Source: Bin5 sp965207495 (GTDB taxonomy: Bacteria > Chloroflexota > Anaerolineae > Caldilineales > Caldilineaceae). Taken from it: DNA of 64,000 nt. The translations under genes and the position numbers were made by a program. How positions within the stretch are numbered: position 1 is the stretch's first letter; each line of letters begins with the position of its first letter. Below are positions 42,944 through 51,890 of this stretch, one piece after another. The stretch lies in assembly GCA_965207495.1 (NCBI GenBank), contig OZ242287.1, forward strand, positions 3,844,001 through 3,908,000, given 5' to 3'. Below the pieces are notes generated by a model. The model saw only the letters and a program-made list of their open reading frames with translations, was not told the origin of the DNA and did not search any database.

Positions 42944-44092
42944 ATGACCCGTCCTATACTTCCCGTTTGGGTGCTGGCCGGCCTGACACTTCTGTTAAGC
43001 GCTTGCGTAGCGCCCGTCGCCATCCCCCCGATTGACAGCGGGAATGGCGCGGCTGTGGAAGAAGGGGCAGATAGTGATTCCGAATTTCAGCACATTCTGG
43101 CTTGTGTTGAGGAGAATTTTCCTGCTGAGAGCTATTTCACCAATGACCTCTTGCCTGATCTCGACGCTGCCTGGGAATCGATGGAATGCGAAAGGGTGGA
43201 CCAGGTCCGGGTTGGGATGTCGTGGATTCTGAATGATGGCGGGGCGCCGTGGTACAACGCGGTGGAGCTGGGATTCTTCAGCGATCTCTGTCTGGAGGTC
43301 GAATTGGTGCGGGGCATGACTGGTTTCGGGCATTTGCCAACTCTGGCAGACGGAGGCGTGGATTTCGCGGTCAGCGCCGGGGGCGGCCTGGTTCCCGTGT
43401 TCATTTCCGGCTCCGACGGGGGGGATCTCGTGGCGGTAGGATCCTTGATCAATCACAGCCCCTATATTTGGCTGGGGTTGGACCATGACACGCCGACGGA
43501 CCAACGCTCCGACAAGGAGCTGACGCCACAGGACTTCATCGGCAAGACGGTTGGCATACATGCAGGTGAGGACCACTACTTTGAATTCTTGTCGCAAAAG
43601 TACGGAATCTCCTCGGACGAGGTGGAGCTTGTCGAGACCGGCTTCACGCCGGACCCAGTTCTGGCCGGCGAGATGGATTACACGGGGGCCTGGCTGATCA
43701 ACGAGACGCGCCTGATGGAGGAACAAGGCTACATGAACTGGGTGGCATTTCAGTTCAGCGAATGGGGCTGGGATGACTATTCGGAAGTTATAACCGTGCG
43801 ACGGGCAACTTTGGAGGAAAACCCCGATCTGGTGCGCCGCTATCTGGCGGCGGTAATTCGGGGGCTTGTTCATGTGCAGAACAGCCCGGAAGAGTCTGCC
43901 GAGATCGCGGTGAGGTATGCGGTAGATGCCGAACTGACCAAGGAACAAGCTCTGCGCCGGTTTCAACTTCAAGAGGATCTGGTTATGGGTGATAGCGGAC
44001 TTCCAATGGGCCACATGTCGGCGGACCGCTGGAATGCGCAGGTGGCATCGATGATCCAGTATGACCAGATTGATCTGCCCGCGTGCGAATAG
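42944..44092 (+). CDS. NMT1/THI5-like ABC transporter substrate-binding lipoprotein, copy 2
   Basis: This 382-residue lipoprotein (C21) starts after AGGAGGAGC. It aligns with copy 1 along its whole length, including the Glu-rich E-E-N-F-P-A-E-S-Y-F-T-N and the C-terminal M-S-A-D-R-W-N-x-Q-V-A-S-M-I-Q-Y-D-Q. Substitutions cluster in the presumed ligand region (D-F-A-V-S-A-G-G for D-I-A-V-V-A-G-G), so the two may bind different solutes while sharing the same permease. Confidence 0.9.
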   Translation: MTRPILPVWVLAGLTLLLSACVAPVAIPPIDSGNGAAVEEGADSDSEFQHILACVEENFPAESYFTNDLLPDLDAAWESMECERVDQVRVGMSWILNDGGAPWYNAVELGFFSDLCLEVELVRGMTGFGHLPTLADGGVDFAVSAGGGLVPVFISGSDGGDLVAVGSLINHSPYIWLGLDHDTPTDQRSDKELTPQDFIGKTVGIHAGEDHYFEFLSQKYGISSDEVELVETGFTPDPVLAGEMDYTGAWLINETRLMEEQGYMNWVAFQFSEWGWDDYSEVITVRRATLEENPDLVRRYLAAVIRGLVHVQNSPEESAEIAVRYAVDAELTKEQALRRFQLQEDLVMGDSGLPMGHMSADRWNAQVASMIQYDQIDLPACE

Positions 44093-44116
44093 GCGCGTAA
44101 CAGGGATGGCAATCAA

Positions 44117-44869
44117 TTGACGATCGAATTCTCGCAGGTCAGCAAACAGTTTGGGGACGTTGAGGCGTTAGAGGATGTCAGCCTGACGATTCAGGACGGC
44201 GAGTTCGTCACGCTTATCGGTCCTTCGGGCTGTGGCAAGACGACGATGCTGCGGATTGCGGCAGGGCTTGAGGCGCCGAGCGGGGGACGTGTACTGGTGA
44301 ACGGCGACACGCCGGGAAACGCCTGCCGCCAGCATCAGATTGGTGTAGCGTTTCAACGGCCTGCGCTGCTGGCGTCGCGCACTGCATTGAAAAATGTGCG
44401 AATGACGTTGGAGATTACGGGGCGTGACGGCGCGTTGTCGCCAGATGACCTGTTGACCGATTTTGGGCTGGGCGATTTTCACCATCATTACCCGCACCAG
44501 CTGTCGGGGGGGATGCAGCAGCGGGTCAACATTGCCGCCGCTCTCGTCCACAATCCCGCCATTCTGCTGCTGGACGAACCGTTCGGCGCTTTGGACGAGT
44601 TGACGCGCGAATCGATGGGTGAGTGGCTGGGCGGCGTCTTGAACAGGTCCTCCAAAACGGTGATATTTGTTACACACAGTGTGGAGGAAGCTACAATACT
44701 ATCCGACCGGGTGGTCGTACTCTCGGCCCGGCCCGGTCGAATTGCCGAGGTGATCGAGATAGGGTTGCCGCGGCCGCGTTCCAAGGCCTTTCGCACCGAC
44801 GAAAACTTTCTGCGCGAAGTGGCACGCGTACGTTCTTCGCTTTATCAGGCAGTGGAATTGAGCAATTAG
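44117..44869 (+). CDS. ABC transporter ATP-binding protein (SsuB/TauB type)
   Basis: The start is TTG 44117. An ATG just upstream is followed by a stop. At 250 residues, Walker A is G-P-S-G-C-G-K-T-T (35-43), the signature is L-S-G-G-M-Q-Q-R and Walker B ends L-L-L-D-E-P, with H-S-V-E-E-A after it. It energises the importer formed with the permease at 44966 and the two binding proteins. Confidence 0.94.
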   Translation: MTIEFSQVSKQFGDVEALEDVSLTIQDGEFVTLIGPSGCGKTTMLRIAAGLEAPSGGRVLVNGDTPGNACRQHQIGVAFQRPALLASRTALKNVRMTLEITGRDGALSPDDLLTDFGLGDFHHHYPHQLSGGMQQRVNIAAALVHNPAILLLDEPFGALDELTRESMGEWLGGVLNRSSKTVIFVTHSVEEATILSDRVVVLSARPGRIAEVIEIGLPRPRSKAFRTDENFLREVARVRSSLYQAVELSN

Positions 44870-44965
44870 CCGACTGCCAGTTGTCAAACAGGTAAGGGAA
44901 CTGCTGGCAGCAGTGCGGGTTGCTCTAGTTCTAACTCAGATCGTAACTCCAGACAGGGTATCACC

Positions 44966-45715
44966 ATGAATGAACGGCTTGCATACCTCATCATGTTCGT
45001 TTCCGTGCCCATTCTTTGGGTGTTGACGATCCAGATTACTGGATTTCCTTCCTTTCTGATGCCGCCCCCTGAAATGGTTGCAGAAGTGCTTTGGACCGAA
45101 AGGGAGATTCTTCTTCTTCATACCAGGATCACGATTATTGAGGCACTGACCGGTTACGCGGTTGCAAACGCGATAGCAATTGCCCTGTCAGTCTCCTTTC
45201 TGTACCTGCCCTGGTTTGAGGCCCTTGCCATTCCCTGGACTGTCATTGTAAAGAACGTGCCATTTGTCACCATTGCCGCCATCCTGATCATTATTTTGGG
45301 CGACACACCGCTGCCTAAGATAATCATTGTCGTTCTGGTGACTTTCTTCCCAATACTGGCCAATGTGACTAAAGGGCTGAAGTCGGCCGACTCAGTTTTG
45401 CTGGACCGGATGCAAACTTTGGATTCCAGCCAGTGGGAGATATTCACAAAAGTGCGATGGCCGAGTGCACTTCCCTACTATATTGCCGCCCATGAGATCG
45501 CATTTACCGGCAGCATAATTGGCGCGGTCGTGGCCGAGTGGCTTTTTGCCCGCCAAGGTCTAGGCTATTTGATTGTTCAGGGCATGTCGCAGTACCGGGC
45601 TGACAGGGTGTGGGCTGTTACAATCTTGGCCAGCGGGCTGGCGGTAGGCGCGTATATCCTGGTCAAAGTGATCGAAAAGTATTTGTTCAGGTGGCAGGTA
45701 GAGGACCTTACGTGA
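44966..45715 (+). CDS. ABC transporter permease (SsuC/TauC type)
   Basis: The 249-residue protein has about six helices and a central cytoplasmic loop with F-P-I-L-A-N-V-T-K-G-L and the EAA-type segment. The first helix begins at the N-terminus, as in SsuC/ThiX relatives. It completes the NMT1/THI5-like importer. Confidence 0.93.
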   Translation: MNERLAYLIMFVSVPILWVLTIQITGFPSFLMPPPEMVAEVLWTEREILLLHTRITIIEALTGYAVANAIAIALSVSFLYLPWFEALAIPWTVIVKNVPFVTIAAILIIILGDTPLPKIIIVVLVTFFPILANVTKGLKSADSVLLDRMQTLDSSQWEIFTKVRWPSALPYYIAAHEIAFTGSIIGAVVAEWLFARQGLGYLIVQGMSQYRADRVWAVTILASGLAVGAYILVKVIEKYLFRWQVEDLT

Positions 45716-45738
45716 TGTGCGTTCAGACTTAGAACCCC

Positions 45739-45766
45739 GTATTGCGTATTGCGTATTTCGTATTGC
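45739..45766 (+). repeat. Four tandem 7-base units (GTATTGC)
   Basis: GTATTGC, GTATTGC, GTATTTC, GTATTGC lie just past the permease stop. A heptad period is shared with the CAGTGGT tails of the dispersed repeats but the unit is unrelated. Similar arrays commonly arise by slippage. Confidence 0.8.
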
Positions 45767-45885
45767 GTAAAGGTGGACATTTCGGGCGCGGTACAATTGC
45801 GTTTTTTTGGGCGAAGAGCCTTGGTTTCTGACTTATTTTCTTTAGGTTTGTATTGGCGGGTTTCCGCACTTATTTTTGAGATGAC

Positions 45886-46872
45886 ATGCGCACAAACATT
45901 GATACATCGGTAACGTATGACGGGCCCCAGGCGGAATTTGCTTCATTCACCGGAAGTCCGCTGTGGGGCTATGGTGTTGACGGCGTTGTTGAAAGGGCGG
46001 CAGCTCGAGGATGGCAGGTCGCCCGGCGGGAGCGTTTGAACACGCCTTACGGACTTTCGCCGCTGGTGGTACATTTCGTTACCCCGCAGGGCCGCGACGT
46101 TCTCTGGATACCTTCTTACGGGGAGGTAGTGGGCGAGGACTCGCTTTACCACTTGAATTTTGAGAAGTGCTTCTGGGTTCTTTGGCAGGCAGGTGTCAAG
46201 GTGATGCTGGTGGGTGGCACGTCGGGCATCGCGGACTGGCGGACGGGCGAAGAGGCCATCCAGCCTGGTGACGTGGTGCTGCCGTGGAGCTTTTACACGC
46301 GGCCGGTGCATCGCGGCCTGCCGGGAACGCCTTTTGAGAGCATGTGGTCGAAGTCCCATTTTCTGCTGGGGCAGCCATTTTGTCCTGCGTTGCAGGAGAT
46401 TATGGCGTCGAAGCTAGCGCCTTATGTAGAGAAGGGAGATATACGCGGGATCCGGCCGCCTGCGGACACACGGGTGGCGCTGGTCGTGCCCGAATCGATC
46501 ACGTTTGAGACCGATTTCGATATTCTGCACTGGCTGGCAGTGTCCAAGAACGCTTCAGCGCTGCAGCCGGACCGACCTCCGATCGCCACGCTGCACGGCG
46601 ACTGTTTGAACCCGCTCCTCGCCCGCTATCTGGGCATTCATGTGCTGTACTACCATATGGTCAGCAACTATGCACAGGGATTGGAGCCGGAGCACAATAT
46701 TCGGGGTACGATTCACCACCTCTATACGAAGGTATTCCCTGAGATTTCATTGGAGCTCGAATTAGAGCTGCTTTCGATGCTTCAGATACCCGATGGGGGC
46801 AACTGTGTATGTACCTCCAGCTTGACAGAGGCGCCTCCAGTTTTCAGTCAATCTCTGACTCAGCCCGAATGA
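45886..46872 (+). CDS. Nucleoside phosphorylase (PNP/MTAP) fold protein, first of a pair
   Basis: The 328-residue protein has M-L-V-G-G-T-S-G-I-A near 112 and D-V-V-L-P-W near 134, in the positions where MTA/purine phosphorylases carry their phosphate- and base-binding strands, and H-N-I-R-G near 283. The N-terminal region is divergent. The start codon has only a weak ribosome site. It lies 170 bases after the permease gene and 68 bases before a second member of the superfamily. Confidence 0.7.
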   Translation: MRTNIDTSVTYDGPQAEFASFTGSPLWGYGVDGVVERAAARGWQVARRERLNTPYGLSPLVVHFVTPQGRDVLWIPSYGEVVGEDSLYHLNFEKCFWVLWQAGVKVMLVGGTSGIADWRTGEEAIQPGDVVLPWSFYTRPVHRGLPGTPFESMWSKSHFLLGQPFCPALQEIMASKLAPYVEKGDIRGIRPPADTRVALVVPESITFETDFDILHWLAVSKNASALQPDRPPIATLHGDCLNPLLARYLGIHVLYYHMVSNYAQGLEPEHNIRGTIHHLYTKVFPEISLELELELLSMLQIPDGGNCVCTSSLTEAPPVFSQSLTQPE

Positions 46873-46940
46873 ACGGTGAACGCCGAACGGGCGGCTACCG
46901 CGTCGGGCCTTTATCCGCACAAGTCACCTAAGGACGACAG

Positions 46941-47840
46941 ATGACCAATATACCATCCGCTAGTTATTCCCTGGTCGGCGGCTCCGGCACGTGGGGGGCG
47001 CGTTTCCCCGAAGACCTGGAGATGCCCAACGTAGAGATGACAGACTATTTTGAGGGATTCGACACGCCATTCGGGCGTACGGCGCCTTTCAAGTTGCTGC
47101 GAATCGCCGGTCAGAACGTTCTGCGCACGGCGATGCATGGCATGTGGGATCACGGAGGCGGACAGGGTTCGCGGCCGCGAACGCCGTGGCTGGCGGCGAA
47201 GCAGGTGGGCTGGGTGTTGGAACAGGCCGGGGTCCAGTGGGCGATGGTAGAGGCGTCGGTGGGCGGCATACAGAGGCCGGACAAGCCGGGCGAGCCTCTG
47301 CCCCCCTGGAGCGTCACGATCAACACGGACTACATGATGTTCTTCCGGCCAGAGGACGACCAGCCCTTCTTTGGTGGGCGCAAACGGTCTGCCCGTTTCA
47401 AGGACCCTTTCTGCCCGATCATGAGCAAGCACTTATCGGAAGCAGCAAGGAAAGAGCCGAAGTTTGCCGGGGTGTATGACGACGCCATCTATGTTTGCAC
47501 GGCCTGGGGGCGCTTTGAGACTGCCAAGGAGATCCAGGTCTATGCTGATATGGGCGCTCATGTTGTGGGTCACACCCTGGCACACGAGTTGCCGATCTTC
47601 CGCAAGGCGGGCGTTCGCCTGGCGTCGGTGGGGATTATTTCCAACCATGCGGAAGGCAGGGAGGAATGGGTCGGAGATAATGCGGACGCCATGGCCGATT
47701 TCTACTTCAGCTGCCCCCATTATCTGGGGCCGGTGATGGCGAATGCGATGCAGGCGCTTATTGAGAGCGGCGTGACGCCGCCCGAGGATCCGGACATATA
47801 TCTCTATGGTCTGGGACAGTTTCCGGTTGAGGGGGCCTAG
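46941..47840 (+). CDS. MTAP/purine nucleoside phosphorylase-like protein, second of a pair
   Basis: The 299-residue protein contains the MTAP-type strand G-R-F-E-T-A-K-E-I (about 190) followed by D-M-G-A-H-V-V-G-H-T-L, A-H-E-L and I-I-S-N-H-A-E-G. This is the arrangement seen when phosphorylases select a thio- or purine nucleoside. M-V-E-A-S-V-G-G may bind phosphate. AAGGACG precedes the ATG. With the importer upstream this suggests uptake and phosphorolysis of a nucleoside-like compound (inference). Confidence 0.74.
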   Translation: MTNIPSASYSLVGGSGTWGARFPEDLEMPNVEMTDYFEGFDTPFGRTAPFKLLRIAGQNVLRTAMHGMWDHGGGQGSRPRTPWLAAKQVGWVLEQAGVQWAMVEASVGGIQRPDKPGEPLPPWSVTINTDYMMFFRPEDDQPFFGGRKRSARFKDPFCPIMSKHLSEAARKEPKFAGVYDDAIYVCTAWGRFETAKEIQVYADMGAHVVGHTLAHELPIFRKAGVRLASVGIISNHAEGREEWVGDNADAMADFYFSCPHYLGPVMANAMQALIESGVTPPEDPDIYLYGLGQFPVEGA

Positions 47841-47851
47841 GGAAACGAAGT

Positions 47852-48544
47852 CTACTCCCCGGCTGATGGCTCGTCCGTTACCACGTCGGGTGAACCTACT
47901 GTCCAGAGTGAGCGGGCGGCGTCGGTTTGGTCGCAGACTTCCAGTGTGAGGTCGCGGCGCAGGTGGCTGGGGCCGCCTGTTGGTTCACCGGCCTCCGGGG
48001 ATACAGTCAGGCACAGTTCGCCTTCGGCGGATCCTTGCCCAAGCCGGATCTGGCCGTTGTTTTCGTACAGGAACTGCTGCAGGGGTTCTTCGGAACAGGG
48101 GGCTAAGAGCAGGGAGGATCCTGGCACGGCATCACTGGCTTTCATACAGAGATCGTAGGCTGGCATACTAATAAGCCCGGTTGCAGGCGAGTTCATGAGA
48201 AACATCTCATCGTCGGCGCCGGGCTTACATGTGTGGGCTGTAAGCGCTCCCTGCAGATTCAGGGATCTGCCGAAGCCTGGCACGTCAACGCAGTAGAACT
48301 CCGGCTCATCCAGTGGATCTCGCAGTTGGATCAGCCCGGTCACTACGGGGCGCGGCTCCTCTGACAGTGGCTCAGTTGGGACGGCGGCCTCGATTGCCAC
48401 ATCTGTCGGCTGCTGGGGTTCAGCTTCAGACGGCGCAACCGTCATTTGGCAGGCAATCAAGAGAAGAGAGAGAAAAAGAAGAACAAGGCACTGCATGGAG
48501 CTAGGAATTGCGAAGTTGATTCGTAAGTTGCGGCAGTCTGCCAT
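47852..48544 (-). CDS. Ricin-B-lectin-like lipoprotein
   Basis: ATG 48544 gives 230 residues with a hydrophobic signal ending L-L-I-A-C (C32). A later ATG (48496) is possible but lacks a ribosome site. After a Pro/Glu-rich linker come two segments with beta-trefoil features: L-C-M-K-A-S-D and L-C-L-T-V-S-P, then S-L-W-T-V. Disulfide-type Cys pairs fit an exported fold. It may bind a glycan at the cell surface. It converges with the phosphorylase gene and is not obviously in an operon. Confidence 0.68.
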   Translation of the reverse strand: MADCRNLRINFAIPSSMQCLVLLFLSLLLIACQMTVAPSEAEPQQPTDVAIEAAVPTEPLSEEPRPVVTGLIQLRDPLDEPEFYCVDVPGFGRSLNLQGALTAHTCKPGADDEMFLMNSPATGLISMPAYDLCMKASDAVPGSSLLLAPCSEEPLQQFLYENNGQIRLGQGSAEGELCLTVSPEAGEPTGGPSHLRRDLTLEVCDQTDAARSLWTVGSPDVVTDEPSAGE

Positions 48545-48787
48545 GGGAGAACTCTCTTCCAGATGATGACTGGGATGCGAGGCTGGGTGCATCGGGCTGA
48601 GGAATTATACATTCGATCAGCTTTTCCTGGAATCGTAACTCCTAAGCCATATACAGCGCCTGTGTGGATCTGACCTTCAGTCACTCCGCCATTTGGGCTA
48701 TCTCGTCGAGTACTCGTTGGCCGCCGCCACCTTTCATGAGACGCACCGCTGGAAATACGGCGTATGGTGGATGAGGCATGTTTTTGG
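48545..48787. other. Short gap without a gene
   Basis: This is the upstream region of the lipoprotein gene. Nothing recognisable is present before repeat copy D. Confidence 0.3.
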
Positions 48788-48887
48788 AGGGGGGCGTTGC
48801 GGGGGCGCAGCCCCTGCACAAGGGAGGGCCGAAGGCCCGACCGCCCAAAAGGCAGTGGTCAGTGATCAGTGCTTAGTGGTCAGTGGA
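48788..48887 (+). repeat. Dispersed hairpin repeat, copy D (3' part only)
   Basis: It carries the core with both hairpins (48791-48844) almost identical to copies A and C but lacks the GGTAGACACTG 5' part. Its tail is CAGTGGT, CAGTGAT, CAGTGCT, TAGTGGT, CAGTGGA. It lies about 120 bases before the sulfatase start. Confidence 0.75.
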
Positions 48888-49009
48888 TGGTTGCCGGAGC
48901 TTGGAACTGACCGCGGCTTTGTTGCGGGAAGAGGTAGACGAGAGTTCACCCCCATTTTGGTATTCACCCTCCAGCTTTCGCCGGGCTTCGTTGGAGTCTT
49001 CATAGTCTT

Positions 49010-50368
49010 ATGGATTATCAGCCAAATATTCTGCTGTTTGTCACAGACGATCATGGGCAGTGGGCGTGCGGGCCTTACGGCAACCGGGAAGTGACGACAC
49101 CCAACCTGGACCGACTGGCCGCGGCGGGCGTCGTCATGGAAAACGCCTTTACGCCTACACCGGTCTGTTCTGCGGCACGCGCCTCTTTGCTTACGGGGCT
49201 GACGGCTTCGCAGCACGGCGTCCATGATTACATTGCGGCGGCGTTTGACGGCGAGCCGTGGCTGGCAGGTGAGCGGACCCTGGCACAGCTGCTGCAGGGC
49301 GCGGGCTACCGGACCGGACTGGCCGGAAAATGGCATGCAGGGAATGAGGACTCGCCGGCGCCGGGTTTCGATTCCTGGTTCAGCGTAGGCAGCGCCTATC
49401 CTCTGCTTCACGAGGGGGAGCGCGAGTTCTGTAATCAAGGTCGAATGGAGACCTTGCGGGGGTACACTGATGAGGTCATCGCTGAACAGGCGGCAAAGTT
49501 TGTTCGCGAAGGTGATGAGCGGCCATTTTTCCTTCTCGTCGGACTGACCGCGACGCATGGGCCCTGGAGCGGTCACCCGGAAAGGCTTGTCAACGCCTAT
49601 CGGGATGGAGCATTTTCGGACATTCCTACGGGAGAATCCTACCCGTTCGGCGAGCAGGCTCTGGAGTCGTTGGGCGTGGACCGGAGTCGGGAAAGGGAAG
49701 CGCAGGCCCAATACTACGCTGCGGTCAGCCATGTAGACGAGATCGTGGGGCGGCTTCTGGGCGCCGTGGAAAGTGCGGGCAAAATTGACAGCACGCTTGT
49801 GGTCTATACTTCAGACCACGGGCTGAACTGCGGTCATCATGGCATCTGGGGCAAGGGGAATGGGACGCGGCCTTTGAACATGTTGGAAGAGTCAGTTCGC
49901 GTACCGCTGCTGCTGAGCTGGCCGGGAGTCTTTTGCGGGGGGGCGCGCCGAGGCGAAATGGTGGACCACCTGGACCTCTTCCAGACGCTTGCCGAAGCCG
50001 GGAATGCGGAATTGCCGGTTGAAACCAGTTACCCTGGGACCAGTATGCTGCCTCTACTGGCTGGGACCGAGGAGATGGGGGCTTGGCGCGACGTGCAGTT
50101 TGGGGAGTATGGGCCCGTTCGCATGGCCCGGACACCGGAATATAAGCTGGTGCACCGGCAACCTAACGGGCCCTATGAACTCTTTGACCTGAAGGCTGAC
50201 CCACGCGAGAGCCTGAATCTCATCGATAGCCCCGCGCACGCGACGGTGGCCCAGCATCTCTCCGGCCTGATGGGCAGCTACTTCCATCGCTATTCCAGAC
50301 CGGGGAAGAGCGGCACGCTCGGACCTGATTTACCTCAGCACAACATGACTGAGGCCTGGCGTTCGTAA
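49010..50368 (+). CDS. Type I sulfatase
   Basis: The 452-residue enzyme has D-D-H near 13-15 and the formylglycine signature C-S-A-A-R (C53-R57), followed by S-L-L-T-G. G-K-W-H lies near 106, a metal/substrate site. H-G-L-N-C-G-H-H-G near 270 fits the second catalytic block. Cys-to-formylglycine conversion requires a generating enzyme, not in the window. No signal peptide is present, so it appears cytoplasmic. It would remove sulfate from imported glycans or small sulfate esters. The ATG has no clear ribosome site. Confidence 0.9.
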   Translation: MDYQPNILLFVTDDHGQWACGPYGNREVTTPNLDRLAAAGVVMENAFTPTPVCSAARASLLTGLTASQHGVHDYIAAAFDGEPWLAGERTLAQLLQGAGYRTGLAGKWHAGNEDSPAPGFDSWFSVGSAYPLLHEGEREFCNQGRMETLRGYTDEVIAEQAAKFVREGDERPFFLLVGLTATHGPWSGHPERLVNAYRDGAFSDIPTGESYPFGEQALESLGVDRSREREAQAQYYAAVSHVDEIVGRLLGAVESAGKIDSTLVVYTSDHGLNCGHHGIWGKGNGTRPLNMLEESVRVPLLLSWPGVFCGGARRGEMVDHLDLFQTLAEAGNAELPVETSYPGTSMLPLLAGTEEMGAWRDVQFGEYGPVRMARTPEYKLVHRQPNGPYELFDLKADPRESLNLIDSPAHATVAQHLSGLMGSYFHRYSRPGKSGTLGPDLPQHNMTEAWRS

Positions 50369-50371
50369 CCT

Positions 50372-51841
50372 TCAGGCCGGCTGTTTCTGCCTGGTCTTCA
50401 GGGACCAGAGCAGGGTCGCGCCGATCACTACCGTGACAATCAGGAACTGCAGACGAAATGCCTGGCTGATCGCCAGAGGCGGCGCTTCGGTAACGTCGAC
50501 TGGCAAGCCGGCGTAGCGGGCCACATTGCTGGCAAACACGGCACCCAGAAGTGCGATGCCCATGGTCTGGCCCATCATTCGCGTCAGTCCGATCATGCCT
50601 GAGGCGACGCCCAAACGCGCCCGAGGCGCGACCGCCATGATGACGGTACTATTGGGGCTCATGAACAGGCCGATGCCAACTCCCATGGGCAGCATGCGCA
50701 CCAGAAAACCTATCTGGCCGATGTCCTGGTTGGACGTGCTGGCAGTGAGGAATCCGATCACGAGAGCGGCAAGGCCCAGAAGGGTGACGCGATGGGCACC
50801 GATCCGATCGGCGAGATAGCCGGCCGCCGGGGCAACCAGCGCGATTTCGATTGAGACTATCGCCATCACGAACCCCACTTGAAGAATGGTCAGGCCAAGC
50901 GCGAATTGCATGTAGAACGGCATCAGGAATGTCACGCCTGAGGTAGCGATCGCGGCAAGTCCTGCGAGGGCAATGTGGAGACTGAAAGGGCGGTTGCGAA
51001 AGAGCGCGAAGTCAAGAACAGGATGCGCGACGCGCCGTTCCACCCAGAAAAATGCAGCGACTCCGATGGCGCTGGCAATAAAGAGAAGCAGCACATAGGT
51101 GTGAACAAATCCCACCTGTTGGCCGTAGGTCAGACCGAGCGAGAAGGCGAACATGGTCGCGCCGATAAGCGCGGCTCCCCAGAGATCAAACTGTTGGGTT
51201 GTACCCGTGGGAAGGAGGGCGGGAATGTAGCGGGCCGCCAGCAGAGCGGCCAGGAGACCGCAGGGTACCAGCAGGAAGAAGCCGAGCCGCCAGCCAAACT
51301 CTCCGATCAGATAGCCACCGAGGGTTGGGCCTACGAAGTGACCAAAAGAGTTGGCGCCGGCGGAGATGCCGAGGACGCGGCCCTTCTCTTCGTCGGGGAA
51401 TACCTCGGCGACGATCGCCAAGGAAAGGACAGTGACGACCGCTGCCCCGGTGGATTGAAGGACGCGGAAACCGATCAGGAAGTAGACGTTTGGGGAAAGC
51501 GCGCAGAGCAGAGAAGAGAGCGCAAAGCAGAGCAGTCCGGCAATATAGATACGTCTCTTACCGAACATATCGGCCAGGCGGCCAACGCTCAGAATCACTA
51601 CGGTCAGTGTGATCTGGAAGCTGAGAAGAACCCACTGAATTGTGGCGAAGTCGGTCTGCAGTTCCTGTGACAGGGTCGGCAGGGCTGCCTGGATGATGCT
51701 GTGATTCAGAGCGTGAACCAGGAGCCCTGCAATGACAGCCAGCAGGGCTGCCCACTTGCGGACAGACCCTCCGGATGAATCATCCTTATACATTGAGCGC
51801 CCAGGCCTGGCCCGAAGCAGGCATTCCAGCTTTTCTCGCAC
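50372..51841 (-). CDS. MFS transporter, DHA2 (EmrB/QacA) type
   Basis: The 489 residues contain about 14 helices, with the MFS loop G-R-L-A-D-M-F-G-K-R-R near 87. Motif C (G-x-x-x-G-P-x-x-G-G) is recognisable as F-V-G-P-T-L-G-G near 170. The first codon may be GTG 51841 or ATG 51793 (M-Y-K-D-D); neither has a good ribosome site. The family exports drugs and metabolites by proton antiport. It converges with the sulfatase, with three bases between stops. Confidence 0.88.
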   Translation of the reverse strand: MREKLECLLRARPGRSMYKDDSSGGSVRKWAALLAVIAGLLVHALNHSIIQAALPTLSQELQTDFATIQWVLLSFQITLTVVILSVGRLADMFGKRRIYIAGLLCFALSSLLCALSPNVYFLIGFRVLQSTGAAVVTVLSLAIVAEVFPDEEKGRVLGISAGANSFGHFVGPTLGGYLIGEFGWRLGFFLLVPCGLLAALLAARYIPALLPTGTTQQFDLWGAALIGATMFAFSLGLTYGQQVGFVHTYVLLLFIASAIGVAAFFWVERRVAHPVLDFALFRNRPFSLHIALAGLAAIATSGVTFLMPFYMQFALGLTILQVGFVMAIVSIEIALVAPAAGYLADRIGAHRVTLLGLAALVIGFLTASTSNQDIGQIGFLVRMLPMGVGIGLFMSPNSTVIMAVAPRARLGVASGMIGLTRMMGQTMGIALLGAVFASNVARYAGLPVDVTEAPPLAISQAFRLQFLIVTVVIGATLLWSLKTRQKQPA

Positions 51842-51890
51842 ACGGTTAGATGGGAGGTATTATTCAGTTCGAAGTCTACTCTTGCCAGCG

